In this document: positions 6,721 to 14,288 of the stretch, piece after piece
How positions within the stretch are numbered: the stretch's first letter is position 1
Layout: the number at the start of each line of letters is the position of its first letter
NCBI GenBank assembly: GCA_023437305.1
Contig: JAEZGN010000014.1
Span: forward strand, 1 to 14,520
Direction: 5' to 3'
Origin: Bacteroidota bacterium
GTDB lineage: Bacteria > Bacteroidota > Bacteroidia > Bacteroidales > Dysgonomonadaceae
DNA: 14,520 bases
Translations under genes and position numbers: made by a program
The notes under the pieces: model-generated
Databases searched by the model: none
What the model saw: the letters and a program-made list of their open reading frames with translations, nothing else
Told to the model about the DNA's origin: nothing

Positions 6721-8268
6721 ATGAAAAGGATAAACCTAATTTTTAAAACATTAATCGTATCCCTGCTGGTTATCAGCCTGGGTGCCTGTTCTGACTCTGA
6801 TAAGGAAGAACTCACACCTGCTGAAAGTCAAAAGCAGTTAATTTTAGCAGCATTAGAGTCAGATCCGCAATTATCTCAATTCGCAGAAGCATTCCAGTCT
6901 ATAGACCTATCGTCCTCTCCGGCGACAAATTTCACGATTCTTGCCATAAAGAATAATATGGTGGAAGGAGGGATAACAGCTGATATCTTAAAAAGGCATA
7001 TCCTTGAAAAGGCCTATACCCCTTCAGCCCTTACAGAAGCTGGTAAAGTAAAGAGTATGAGCGGAACACAGTTAGTTGTGAAAACAATAGAAGGCATAGT
7101 TGCATTAAACAACACGCCTATAGGAACGCATACTTCCGTAGGAAACAGTACCTTGTATATCTTAGACAAAGCTATTCCAGCGGAAAATACATTTCTGGGA
7201 CTGGCTTCCGAATTTGATGTAACAAAAAGCAAAGTTCTGGAATTGCGCCCAGAGGTGATAGATTTGGACGGTGCTACATTCGAATGGACTCAGGAATTTG
7301 AGGGAAAGAAGAGCGTAATTTCGACAGAAGTAAATTATGACTTCATTACACTGGACGCAGGTGAATATAAGCTAAACTTGAAAGCAACTCTTGCAAATGG
7401 AAAGACGCTGGAAGTAAGCACTGTAATTACAGTAACTGAACCTGAAAATGATTTTAGCGCATATCCTAACCGGATATTTGATTTTATGCCTGCTCCGGGT
7501 ATAAATCTCCTTGTAAATAAGGCCGATAAATCTCCTTATACCAAAGCTGAAGCACTTGATATTGTTTATACTCTGTTAAAGAATGGTAATGGCAATGTCT
7601 ATATGGGTGCATTTGGTGGATATATGATCGTGGGGTTTGATCATACAATTATGAATAAATCCGGATATTGTGATTTCACGACTAAATGTAATATAAGCAG
7701 TATCTCCCCTTCAATAATTTGGGTAGCTTACGATGCAAATAAAAATGGAAAACCGGATGATAATGAATGGTATGAAATCAAAGGTAGCGAATATGGAGGA
7801 GTAAATGACCTTGGAATACAATCTTATACTTATCAAACAACAAAAACAGATAATGGGTTTGCTTGGACTACTCAGGATGGCAAAACAGGATCTGTTGCTG
7901 GAGAACCTCCTTATACTACAATTGAGATTGCTCCTTGGATTACCGGATCAACTTATACGCTCACAGGTAGACAATTGAAACCGAATATTGATGAAGATAA
8001 TTTCTTCAAGCCAGCTCTTCCATTTGCATGGGGTTATGCGGCTAACCGACCAAATGGAAGTAAACAAGCGGCGATTGATATTGATTGGGCTGTTGATTCT
8101 AAAGGCAATAAGGTATACTTGCCGGGTGTTGATTTCATTAAAGTTGTTAATGCTATTCAAGGAGTGAGACCAATGATGGGAGAATACCGCTGCCAGATAG
8201 TATCTATCGAAGACTTGCACCTGCAAACTGTGGAGATTACGACAGTAGAAGCTCAGTCTGCTAATTAA
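6721..8268 (+). CDS. Lipoprotein with FAS1 (fasciclin), PKD-like and shared C-terminal domains
   Basis: The 515-residue product has lipobox LGAC (Cys23) followed by SDSDKEE, again suggesting surface display. Residues ~36-155 fit a fasciclin/FAS1 domain: LILAALESDPQLSQF, NFTILAIKN, LKRHILEKAY, a GKVKSMSGTQLVV segment and NSTLYILDKAI near the end. Residues ~165-240 resemble a PKD-like beta module (ATFEWTQEFEG, LDAGEYKLNLKA). From ~250 the sequence parallels the preceding protein: FDFMPAPG, VGFDHTIMN (304-312), DANKNGKPDDNEW (338-350), AWGYAANRPN and IDIDWAVDSKGNKVYLPGVD. The two genes are thus paralogous in their C-terminal halves but carry different front ends. FAS1 usually mediates adhesion or protein contacts; it may position this protein on the surface. 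A 92-bp gap separates it from the previous gene. Direct corrinoid binding is inference from context only. Confidence 0.78.
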   Translation: MKRINLIFKTLIVSLLVISLGACSDSDKEELTPAESQKQLILAALESDPQLSQFAEAFQSIDLSSSPATNFTILAIKNNMVEGGITADILKRHILEKAYTPSALTEAGKVKSMSGTQLVVKTIEGIVALNNTPIGTHTSVGNSTLYILDKAIPAENTFLGLASEFDVTKSKVLELRPEVIDLDGATFEWTQEFEGKKSVISTEVNYDFITLDAGEYKLNLKATLANGKTLEVSTVITVTEPENDFSAYPNRIFDFMPAPGINLLVNKADKSPYTKAEALDIVYTLLKNGNGNVYMGAFGGYMIVGFDHTIMNKSGYCDFTTKCNISSISPSIIWVAYDANKNGKPDDNEWYEIKGSEYGGVNDLGIQSYTYQTTKTDNGFAWTTQDGKTGSVAGEPPYTTIEIAPWITGSTYTLTGRQLKPNIDEDNFFKPALPFAWGYAANRPNGSKQAAIDIDWAVDSKGNKVYLPGVDFIKVVNAIQGVRPMMGEYRCQIVSIEDLHLQTVEITTVEAQSAN

Positions 8269-8381
8269 GATTATTGAGATCGCTCTTTTTCTTTATTGAA
8301 AATAAAATCACAAGATTCCCTGTTTTTTAATAGCTACTATGTCTATTTATTCATAGAAAATTAGGTAAACCCTTTGGACTT

Positions 8382-9656
8382 ATGAAACGATTCCTGAAAC
8401 AGTTATTATTCATCTTCTGTACATGTTCTCTCATCCTGACAGTTTCCTGTCGGGATGACTCCTTACGTGAAAATCTGGGGATAAAAGAGAGTCAGGAAGA
8501 CAACGGTGATAATGATAACAATAACAATGAGTATATCCGTGTGGTTTCTGATCAGAAGGCTGCCTTGGCCACGGCTAACTGTATCATGATAAAACCGGGA
8601 GAAACAACTTCCATACCCATTGCAAAAGCTTTTGCCGTATGGGAACAGAATCAAATACTTTTTGGGAAAAAGTTTTCTCCCAATGGCGATTTGGGCGCGA
8701 TTTTGATTTGGGCTCTACCCAATGATCTTATCGATAGTGAATATCTCGAGATTACTAATTACGAGGATATAAACAAAGCGGCAATTAAAGTTAAATCAAA
8801 GTCTGGATCAAAAGGAAATGCCGTAATTGCCCTGACTGTGGATGGTGAGGTACGCTGGAGCTGGCATCTATGGGTTACGGATTACAACCCAGATAAAGAT
8901 ATGCAGCTCAACGATCTTCAAACTGGATCAAATGAAGTTGATGGAGGTAAGGTATATCGGTATAAAAACAATACCGGGGACAATATCTTTATGGATCGCA
9001 ATCTGGGAGCCAACAGTGCAGACAAAACCAAAGGCAAAGAAACTCATGGCATGTATTACCAATGGGGTAAAAAAGATCCAATGCCTGGATTTGCTCCGCC
9101 TAACTATTTTCCCAAGACTATGATTGAGCTTCCTGCTGAATACCGTAAAAATAATCTGGCATATTCTATTGAATTCCCGGATGAATTCATTGTTCATGTT
9201 GGAAGAGATTGGTACAGCTATTATAAAGATACGCACGATCATAACTTATGGGGAGCGGTGAATGGGGAAAAAAGTATTTATGATCCTTGTCCCGAAGGGT
9301 GGAGAGTTCCCTCTATGTCAAAGGAACAAGAAGAGGCTTCCGGATGGCAGGTTGAATATTCGCCTTGGTATGTAATAGAGCCAGAGAATCAGTTTGTACG
9401 TACTGATCCCGGAAAGAGTTTGGACTGCGAATCTCCAGCACTGGGATTCTTTCCTGAAACCGGATGTGTTTTTCTAGGAGAACGGGTTAATGTTAAAGTG
9501 TCTGAATCACTTTGGACTGCCACACCTTTCCATCTCACATGGGATGAAAGGAGTTATGTATCTCGTATAATGGGAGATTATCCTGTTGTCTGTCTGGAAG
9601 ATCGACAATTGGGGTTTAACGTTCGCTGTGTACGATGCCTTAAAGAAAAAAAATAA
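8382..9656 (+). CDS. FISUMP-domain surface lipoprotein
   Basis: The 424-residue product has a signal peptide with lipobox TVSC (Cys23) followed by RDDS. A D/N-rich linker (about 39-50, EDNGDNDNNNNE) separates the anchor from the folded part. Residues ~55-165 look like beta-rich sequence of the kind seen in Bacteroidota surface proteins. From ~185 the product shows hallmarks of the Fibrobacter succinogenes major paralogous (FISUMP) domain: NIFMDRNLGA, GMYYQWGKKDPMPG, YDPCPEGWRVPS and a C-terminal FNVRCVRC. FISUMP domains are common in surface lipoproteins, are related to C-type-lectin-like folds in some descriptions, and have no general defined ligand. The gene follows the preceding one by 113 bp in the same direction. 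Its presence within a corrinoid operon suggests participation in corrinoid capture, but nothing in the sequence proves it. Confidence 0.75.
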   Translation: MKRFLKQLLFIFCTCSLILTVSCRDDSLRENLGIKESQEDNGDNDNNNNEYIRVVSDQKAALATANCIMIKPGETTSIPIAKAFAVWEQNQILFGKKFSPNGDLGAILIWALPNDLIDSEYLEITNYEDINKAAIKVKSKSGSKGNAVIALTVDGEVRWSWHLWVTDYNPDKDMQLNDLQTGSNEVDGGKVYRYKNNTGDNIFMDRNLGANSADKTKGKETHGMYYQWGKKDPMPGFAPPNYFPKTMIELPAEYRKNNLAYSIEFPDEFIVHVGRDWYSYYKDTHDHNLWGAVNGEKSIYDPCPEGWRVPSMSKEQEEASGWQVEYSPWYVIEPENQFVRTDPGKSLDCESPALGFFPETGCVFLGERVNVKVSESLWTATPFHLTWDERSYVSRIMGDYPVVCLEDRQLGFNVRCVRCLKEKK

Positions 9657-9668
9657 TGAGGTCTGGAT

Positions 9669-9685
9669 AACTTATAAAATAAGTT
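9669..9685 (+). other. Small hairpin between the FISUMP gene and the second propeller gene
   Basis: aactta and taagtt form a 6-bp AT-rich stem around taaaa, 12 bases after the FISUMP stop. There is no U-tract. It could be a weak processing or pause site, or chance in AT-rich DNA. Confidence 0.25.
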
Positions 9686-9760
9686 GACATTTTGAAGATT
9701 AGAGCTGGAGATATAAGAAAAGTGTTTTACAGCTTATATATAACATTAAAAAATTACATT

Positions 9761-11043
9761 ATGAAATATTTATTTAAAAAAATCGGTTGGTTATTTACAA
9801 TGTCTGTGATTTTGTTTACAGGCTGTCAGCAGGATGAAGAATTTTCTCTGCCAAGTGAAAATGGAGTAAATACAGGTAATTTAAAAAGTGCTGTTGTCGG
9901 ATATGATTATCTGGCAAATACAAATGGTGTTTTTGTATTGTCTGAAGGCAATATGACAACAGAGAGCGGAACGCTTTCTTTTATCGATGCTACCGGATCT
10001 TCAAGCGGGACTTTTCCTGCCCAAAACTGGGTTTATGGAAACCCAACTCCAGCAGCAAATGGGTTAGGGAATGTTTCTCAAGATTTATTTATTGCCAATA
10101 ATAAAATGTATATCGTTTCTCAAAATGGAGATGCATTGAATGGGGCTAAGCATATTTTAGTGCTTGATAATACACTTACTCTTAATGCTCCTAGTTTCAA
10201 TCCTGGCGGCTATTTTCCCAATGGCTGGTCTGGAAGCGGCCCAACTCCAACCCATCTGGCTGTCAGTGGAAATACAATTTATGTAAGGACGAACAGTGGT
10301 GTAGTAACGACCAGTGAAAGTACTCCTTCAACAACTCCAACTTCTATAAGTGGAATCACAAAACCTTCACGCACACGTATGGCAATGGTCAATAATAATG
10401 GTGTGAAATATTTATATGTAGGTTCGGAACAAGGGACTGTATACCGAATCAATACCTCTACAAATACAGTATCGAGCATAACCGTATCAGGAAAAGTTGC
10501 TGGAGTTGTTGCTGTAAGACGTAACAGTAATGCAGACCAGTATATATATGCCCTTAGCATTGTTTCAAGCAGTCAGGCTATGTTATATAAGATATCTGGA
10601 ACCTCTATAACTGCATCATATACCATAAACTCTTCTTTCGATGCAGATTTGCTTATTCCGTCTGTTGGTTTATGTTGTTATGCCGGAGGAACACAAGATA
10701 TTCTGTATTTCAGAAGTAATGGATGGAATCCGACACAAATATTTAAATATGCGATAACATCTACAACAACAGGTACTCTAAGTACTCTTTATACAGTGCC
10801 TACCGGTATAGACGCCAGCGCACAGATTATTTATGGAGACCTGGGTGTAGATCAGAGAACAGGAGATGTATATTTCGGATATGTCGGTAGTTGGGGCGCT
10901 TATGCTACCGTAAACGGAGTAGGACGTATAAAAGGGGGTAATCCTGCTACTATCCAGGAATATAAAGCGAGTGCTACAGGTACAAGTAAAATCGATACTC
11001 GTTTCTCAGCCGGAATTTATTTCACCCGTGAATTTGATATGTA
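9761..11043 (+). CDS. Second propeller lipoprotein, DUF5074/BtuG-like
   Basis: From ATG 9761 the product is 427 residues, with lipobox FTGC (Cys22) followed by QQDEEF, a strong Bacteroidota surface-export signal. An upstream in-frame TTG at 9692 would add 23 polar residues before the signal peptide and was rejected. The mature part resembles a beta-propeller of the DUF5074/YncE type: GVFVLSEGNMTTESGTLSFI parallels LLNEGNMGSNKASIDVV in the BtuG-like protein. Later strands include KMYIVSQNGD, TIYVRTNSG, KYLYVGSEQG, YIYALSIV, DILYFRSNGW and DVYFGYVG. The sequence is rich in S/T/N and contains a C-C pair (GLCCYAGG). It may be a second corrinoid-binding propeller or bind another ligand delivered to the same receptor. 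It is the last gene before a terminator-like hairpin. Confidence 0.8.
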
Positions 11044-11132
11044 GAATTTAAAATTATCAGCTGTAAAACATTTAAATAAAGCATGGAAATTGAATAAATA
11101 ATTTAAGTCCTATAACTTGGGGACTTTCAAAG

Positions 11133-11165
11133 ATTAGTAAACTTCCCACAGTTTACTAATTTTAT
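11133..11165 (+). terminator. Probable terminator of the outer-membrane cluster
   Basis: attagtaaac (11133-11142) and gtttactaat (11151-11160) form a perfect 10-bp stem around an 8-base loop, followed by tttat. The stem is AT-rich and the U-tract short, so termination may be incomplete and the hairpin could work in both directions. Confidence 0.55.
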
Positions 11166-11236
11166 CAAACTAATTGAACAAAGCAAGGAAATAAGGGCGC
11201 TTCACAACGGTTTTATTTCATTTATCTAGACAAGAC

Positions 11237-11262
11237 TACTCCATCAAATTGTAGATGGAGTA
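11237..11262 (+). other. Intergenic hairpin of unknown role
   Basis: tactccatc (11237-11245) pairs perfectly with gatggagta (11254-11262) around the loop aaattgta. The nine-bp stem is not followed by a U-tract, so it is not an intrinsic terminator on the + strand. It may belong to a leader or small RNA together with the hairpin at 11287. Confidence 0.4.
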
Positions 11263-11286
11263 TTGAATGTCGGTGTATATAGGTTG

Positions 11287-11323
11287 AAAAGGGCTGTTAG
11301 AGGCAATCCGGCAGTCCTTTTTT
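11287..11323 (+). terminator. Terminator or attenuator-like hairpin directly upstream of btuF
   Basis: aaaagggctg (11287-11296) pairs with cagtcctttt (11312-11321), ten pairs including one G-U, and is followed by further T. This has the form of an intrinsic terminator and ends 23 bases before the btuF start. It could terminate a short upstream transcript or act as an attenuator for btuFCD. Confidence 0.55.
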
Positions 11324-11346
11324 AGTGGAAAAATAAATAAATTACA

Positions 11347-12492
11347 ATGAAAGATATTAAACAGTTTTTTTTAATTACATTGTTTATCGTTACAATTACG
11401 ATATTGCATAGTTGTACTTCTAAGAATTCCTCCTTAGGTGACTATAACATCTTAATTTATAAACCTGATTATGCTTTAGGATTCGAGATCGCAGGAGCTA
11501 AAGGTCAACAGAGCACAATTCTCAAAGTTAAAAATCCGTGGCAAGGAGCCCAAAACGTTGAAACCCGACTTTTTATTTCCCGAAATGGAGAAAGTGTACC
11601 GGAAGGTTTTGATGGACAAGTCCTCAAAGTAGAAGCGCACCGTATCATATGTATGTCATCGACACATGTGGCAATGCTCGATGCTGTTAATGGAGCTCAA
11701 TGTGTCGTTGGCGTTTCCGGAATCGATTATATTTCAAATAATTATGTCGCTTCGCATAAAAACTTGATTGGAGATATAGGGTTTGACGGAAATGTCAACT
11801 ATGAACTACTGGTTTCTCTCGAACCGGACTTGGTTCTGTTATTTGGTGTGAATGGGGCCAGTACGATGGAGCCGAAACTTAAAGAATTAGGTATTCCGTT
11901 TGTATACATCGGAGAATACCTTGAAGAATCTCCTTTAGGAAAAGCAGAATGGTTGGTTGCCGTGTCAGAGCTACTAGGTAAGCGTACAGATGGAGAGAAA
12001 TTCTTTTCAGCCATACCGGAACGGTATAATATCCTAAAAGGGAAAATAACAGCTACTTCTACCAAGCCCAAAGTTATGCTCAATGCGCCTTACGGTGATT
12101 CATGGTTTATGCCATCATCAACAAGCTATGTAGCCCAATTGATAGCAGATGCTGGAGGAGACTATTTATATAAGAAAAATACCTCGAACAGCTCGCTGCC
12201 AATTGATTTGGAAGAGGCATACCTACTGACATCTCAGACTGATCTATGGTTGAATGTCGGAGTAGTATCTACATTAAAAGAATTAAAGTCAATGTATCCA
12301 AAATTTGCAGATATACACTGCGTAGAAAATGGTGCGGTTTATAATAGTACGAAACGAGTAAACGCGGCGGGGGGAAATGATTTTTGGGAATCCGGAGTTG
12401 TAAATCCTGATTTGATATTACGTGATCTTATAAAGATTTTCCATCCGGAACTTATATCGGAAGATTTTTATTATTACATCAAATTAGACTGA
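11347..12492 (+). CDS. btuF: BtuF-type lipid-anchored corrinoid-binding protein of the ABC importer
   Basis: The 381-residue product is a helical-backbone substrate-binding protein (Peripla_BP_2 type) that receives corrinoid in the periplasm and presents it to BtuCD. It begins with a lipoprotein signal peptide, lipobox LHSC (Cys23), followed by TSKNSS. The absence of acidic residues here, unlike the other lipoproteins, fits retention on the periplasmic side. Residues ~35-95 form an N-terminal extension typical of Bacteroidota members (ALGFEIAG, VKNPWQGAQ, LFISRNGE). The binding domain follows: HRIICMSSTHVAMLDAV, VGVSGIDYI, ELLVSLEPDLVLLFGV, then LNAPYGDSWFMPS and VAQLIADAGGDYLY. Corrinoid specificity is inferred from the riboswitch-linked locus; the same fold serves iron-siderophore and haem importers. 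btuC follows after 22 bases. A G6 run lies at 12369-12374. Confidence 0.88.
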   Translation: MKDIKQFFLITLFIVTITILHSCTSKNSSLGDYNILIYKPDYALGFEIAGAKGQQSTILKVKNPWQGAQNVETRLFISRNGESVPEGFDGQVLKVEAHRIICMSSTHVAMLDAVNGAQCVVGVSGIDYISNNYVASHKNLIGDIGFDGNVNYELLVSLEPDLVLLFGVNGASTMEPKLKELGIPFVYIGEYLEESPLGKAEWLVAVSELLGKRTDGEKFFSAIPERYNILKGKITATSTKPKVMLNAPYGDSWFMPSSTSYVAQLIADAGGDYLYKKNTSNSSLPIDLEEAYLLTSQTDLWLNVGVVSTLKELKSMYPKFADIHCVENGAVYNSTKRVNAAGGNDFWESGVVNPDLILRDLIKIFHPELISEDFYYYIKLD

Positions 12493-12514
12493 TTATCTGA
12501 AATTATTTTTATTA

Positions 12515-13519
12515 ATGAGATCTCGTAGTATTGTTCTTTTCATTGTTTTATCAATTTTCATTGTTATCTTGTTTACCATTGATCTGGTTACCGGAGCAAC
12601 CAACATCCCCCTTTCCGACATATGGGCTGCTTTAACAGGAGGGGATTGCCTAACAACCACAAGAAAAATCATCCTGAATATTCGCTTGTTAAAAGCTATT
12701 GCGGCATTGGCTGCAGGTATTGCATTATCTGTAAGTGGACTTCAGATGCAAACCCTTTTCCGCAACCCGCTAGTCGGGCCCTACGTATTGGGGATCAGTT
12801 CGGGTGCAAGTTTGGGAGTAGCATTATTTATACTTGGGGCGCCGATACTCGGATTAGCAGGTAATTCTATTTTTCCCACTCTGGGGATAGCAGGTTCAGC
12901 TTGGATCGGGGCTGCAATAGTCCTGGTCGCCATTGCGGCAGTAAGCCGTAGGATAAAAGACATTATGGTGATTCCCATTCTTGGAATGATGTTCGGATCA
13001 GGAGTAAGTGCAATAGTTCAGATTTTACAATACCTAAGCAATGAAGCTTCTCTCAAAGCATTTGTTATCTGGACAATGGGCACATTAGGAGATGTAACGG
13101 TGACTCAACTTTCTTTATTGCTTCCGACTGTTGTCATCGGCTTACTGTTGGCTATTGCTGTGATAAAGCCATTGAATCTATTATTACTTGGAGAAAACTA
13201 TGCCCGGACAATGGGTTTGAATATTGGACGTTTCAGGCAGATAATCTTTTTGTCAACGACATTGTTAGCCGGGACTGTGACTGCTTTTTGTGGCCCGATT
13301 GGTTTTATCGGTTTAGCTGTTCCGCATGTAGCCCGTATACTATTCGTGAATGCAGACCATCGGGTACTAATGCCGGGTACAGCTCTGACAGGAGCTGTTG
13401 TAATGTTGTTTTGTAATATTATATCAAAATTATTAACATTACCGATAAATTCTATAACAGCCTTATTGGGAATCCCTATAGTTGTATGGGTGGTTGTACG
13501 AAATAAAAATATCTTTTGA
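12515..13519 (+). CDS. btuC: BtuC-type permease of the corrinoid ABC importer
   Basis: The 334-residue inner-membrane permease of the FecCD/BtuC family transports corrinoid from BtuF into the cytoplasm as a homodimer with BtuD. It is hydrophobic throughout with about ten predicted membrane helices. Family motifs are clear: RLLKAIAALAAGIALSVSGL, QTLFRNPLVGPYVLGISSGA, then KPLNLLLLGENYARTMGLNI and FCGPIGFIGLAVPHVAR, the region that contacts the ATPase. Length is typical. The gene has the same orientation as btuF and ends two bases before the btuD ATG, so the pair is almost certainly co-transcribed and co-translated. The family alone would also allow siderophore or haem transport; the B12 assignment rests on locus context. 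Confidence 0.9.
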   Translation: MRSRSIVLFIVLSIFIVILFTIDLVTGATNIPLSDIWAALTGGDCLTTTRKIILNIRLLKAIAALAAGIALSVSGLQMQTLFRNPLVGPYVLGISSGASLGVALFILGAPILGLAGNSIFPTLGIAGSAWIGAAIVLVAIAAVSRRIKDIMVIPILGMMFGSGVSAIVQILQYLSNEASLKAFVIWTMGTLGDVTVTQLSLLLPTVVIGLLLAIAVIKPLNLLLLGENYARTMGLNIGRFRQIIFLSTTLLAGTVTAFCGPIGFIGLAVPHVARILFVNADHRVLMPGTALTGAVVMLFCNIISKLLTLPINSITALLGIPIVVWVVVRNKNIF

Positions 13520-13521
13520 TA

Positions 13522-14286
13522 ATGATTCATTTACAAAATGTAACACTTAAATATGGTAACAATATATTGCTTGACACTGTGTCTGCAGCCATGTCAACCG
13601 GAGAGCTTGTAGCCCTGATTGGCCGAAATGGGACAGGCAAATCAACCTTGTTACGATCAATAGCTGGATTGGGAGAAATATCGGCTGGTTCGGTTGTACT
13701 GAATGGACGTATCCTGATGCAAATGACACCGCAGCAACTGGCAATTGCAATAGCTTTTGTTACAACAGAAAGAGTGCGTATTACAAACCTTTGTTGCCGG
13801 GATGTTGTGGCTTTAGGGCGAGCTCCTTATACCAACTGGATCGGGCGGATGCAAGCACAGGACAGCGAAATAGTGACAAAGTCATTAGAACTTGTCGGAA
13901 TGGGGGAATATGCAAATAGAACAATGGATCAAATGTCAGACGGGGAATGTCAACGTATAATGATAGCCCGGTCACTGGCACAAGATACGCCTATTATTCT
14001 TCTGGATGAACCAACCTCATTTTTGGATTTACCCAATCGTTACGAATTATGTGCTTTGCTTCGGGATTTAGCTCATAATGAAAATAAATGTATTCTCTTC
14101 TCGACACATGAATTGGGTATTGCTCTGACTATGTGTGATTCGATAGCTTTGATTGATTCACCCAAGCTGCATTATCTTCCGACAAAAGACATGGTACAAA
14201 GCGGACATATCGAACGTTTATTCAGTAGCTCTTCTGTAAGCTTTGATGCAAATAGTTGTGCGGTAATATTAAGAAAAAAAGAATAG
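13522..14286 (+). CDS. btuD: BtuD-type ATPase of the corrinoid ABC importer
   Basis: The 254-residue nucleotide-binding subunit powers BtuC. Visible motifs are Walker A GRNGTGKS (34-41), signature MSDGECQR (138-145, a variant of LSGGQ), Walker B IILLDEP (158-164) with D-loop SFLDLP, and H-loop STHEL with His196. In the Q-loop region the sequence reads FVTTERVRITNL, with no glutamine at the position where related FecE/BtuD proteins usually have V-x-Q. The GRAPYTNW segment after it matches the family. ATG 13522 follows the btuC stop by two bases; an in-frame TTG at 13516 overlapping btuC was rejected. The gene ends with a lysine-rich tail and TAG 14284-14286, only two bases before the terminal repeat of the second IS982 element, so the IS inserted right at its 3' edge. 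Confidence 0.9.
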   Translation: MIHLQNVTLKYGNNILLDTVSAAMSTGELVALIGRNGTGKSTLLRSIAGLGEISAGSVVLNGRILMQMTPQQLAIAIAFVTTERVRITNLCCRDVVALGRAPYTNWIGRMQAQDSEIVTKSLELVGMGEYANRTMDQMSDGECQRIMIARSLAQDTPIILLDEPTSFLDLPNRYELCALLRDLAHNENKCILFSTHELGIALTMCDSIALIDSPKLHYLPTKDMVQSGHIERLFSSSSVSFDANSCAVILRKKE

Positions 14287-14288
14287 TA

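Larger units (their letters stand above)
11044..11346. other. Intergenic region with three hairpins, no gene
   Basis: About 300 bases separate the surface-lipoprotein genes from btuF. No frame of interest, no B12 box and no clear TAnnTTTG promoter was found. Three inverted repeats (separate entries) occupy it. Their order (terminator-like, hairpin, terminator-like directly ahead of btuF) leaves open whether btuFCD is read through from the riboswitch operon or has its own unrecognised promoter here. Confidence 0.6.

Noticed and set aside
8455..8535. Possible short repeat in the D/N-rich stretch of the FISUMP lipoprotein
   Set aside because: It is a low-complexity linker coded by GAT/AAC/AAT codons; there is no regular unit beyond composition.
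11044..11346. A second cobalamin riboswitch ahead of btuF
   Set aside because: No B12 box or aptamer core sequence is present, only simple hairpins.
12369..12374. G6 tract in btuF as a second slippage site
   Set aside because: Six G are short for phase variation and encode conserved-looking glycines near the end of the binding domain; weaker than the G8 in btuB.
13198..13530. A 110-codon minus-strand frame opposite btuC
   Set aside because: It is antisense to the conserved permease motifs; no independent coding evidence.
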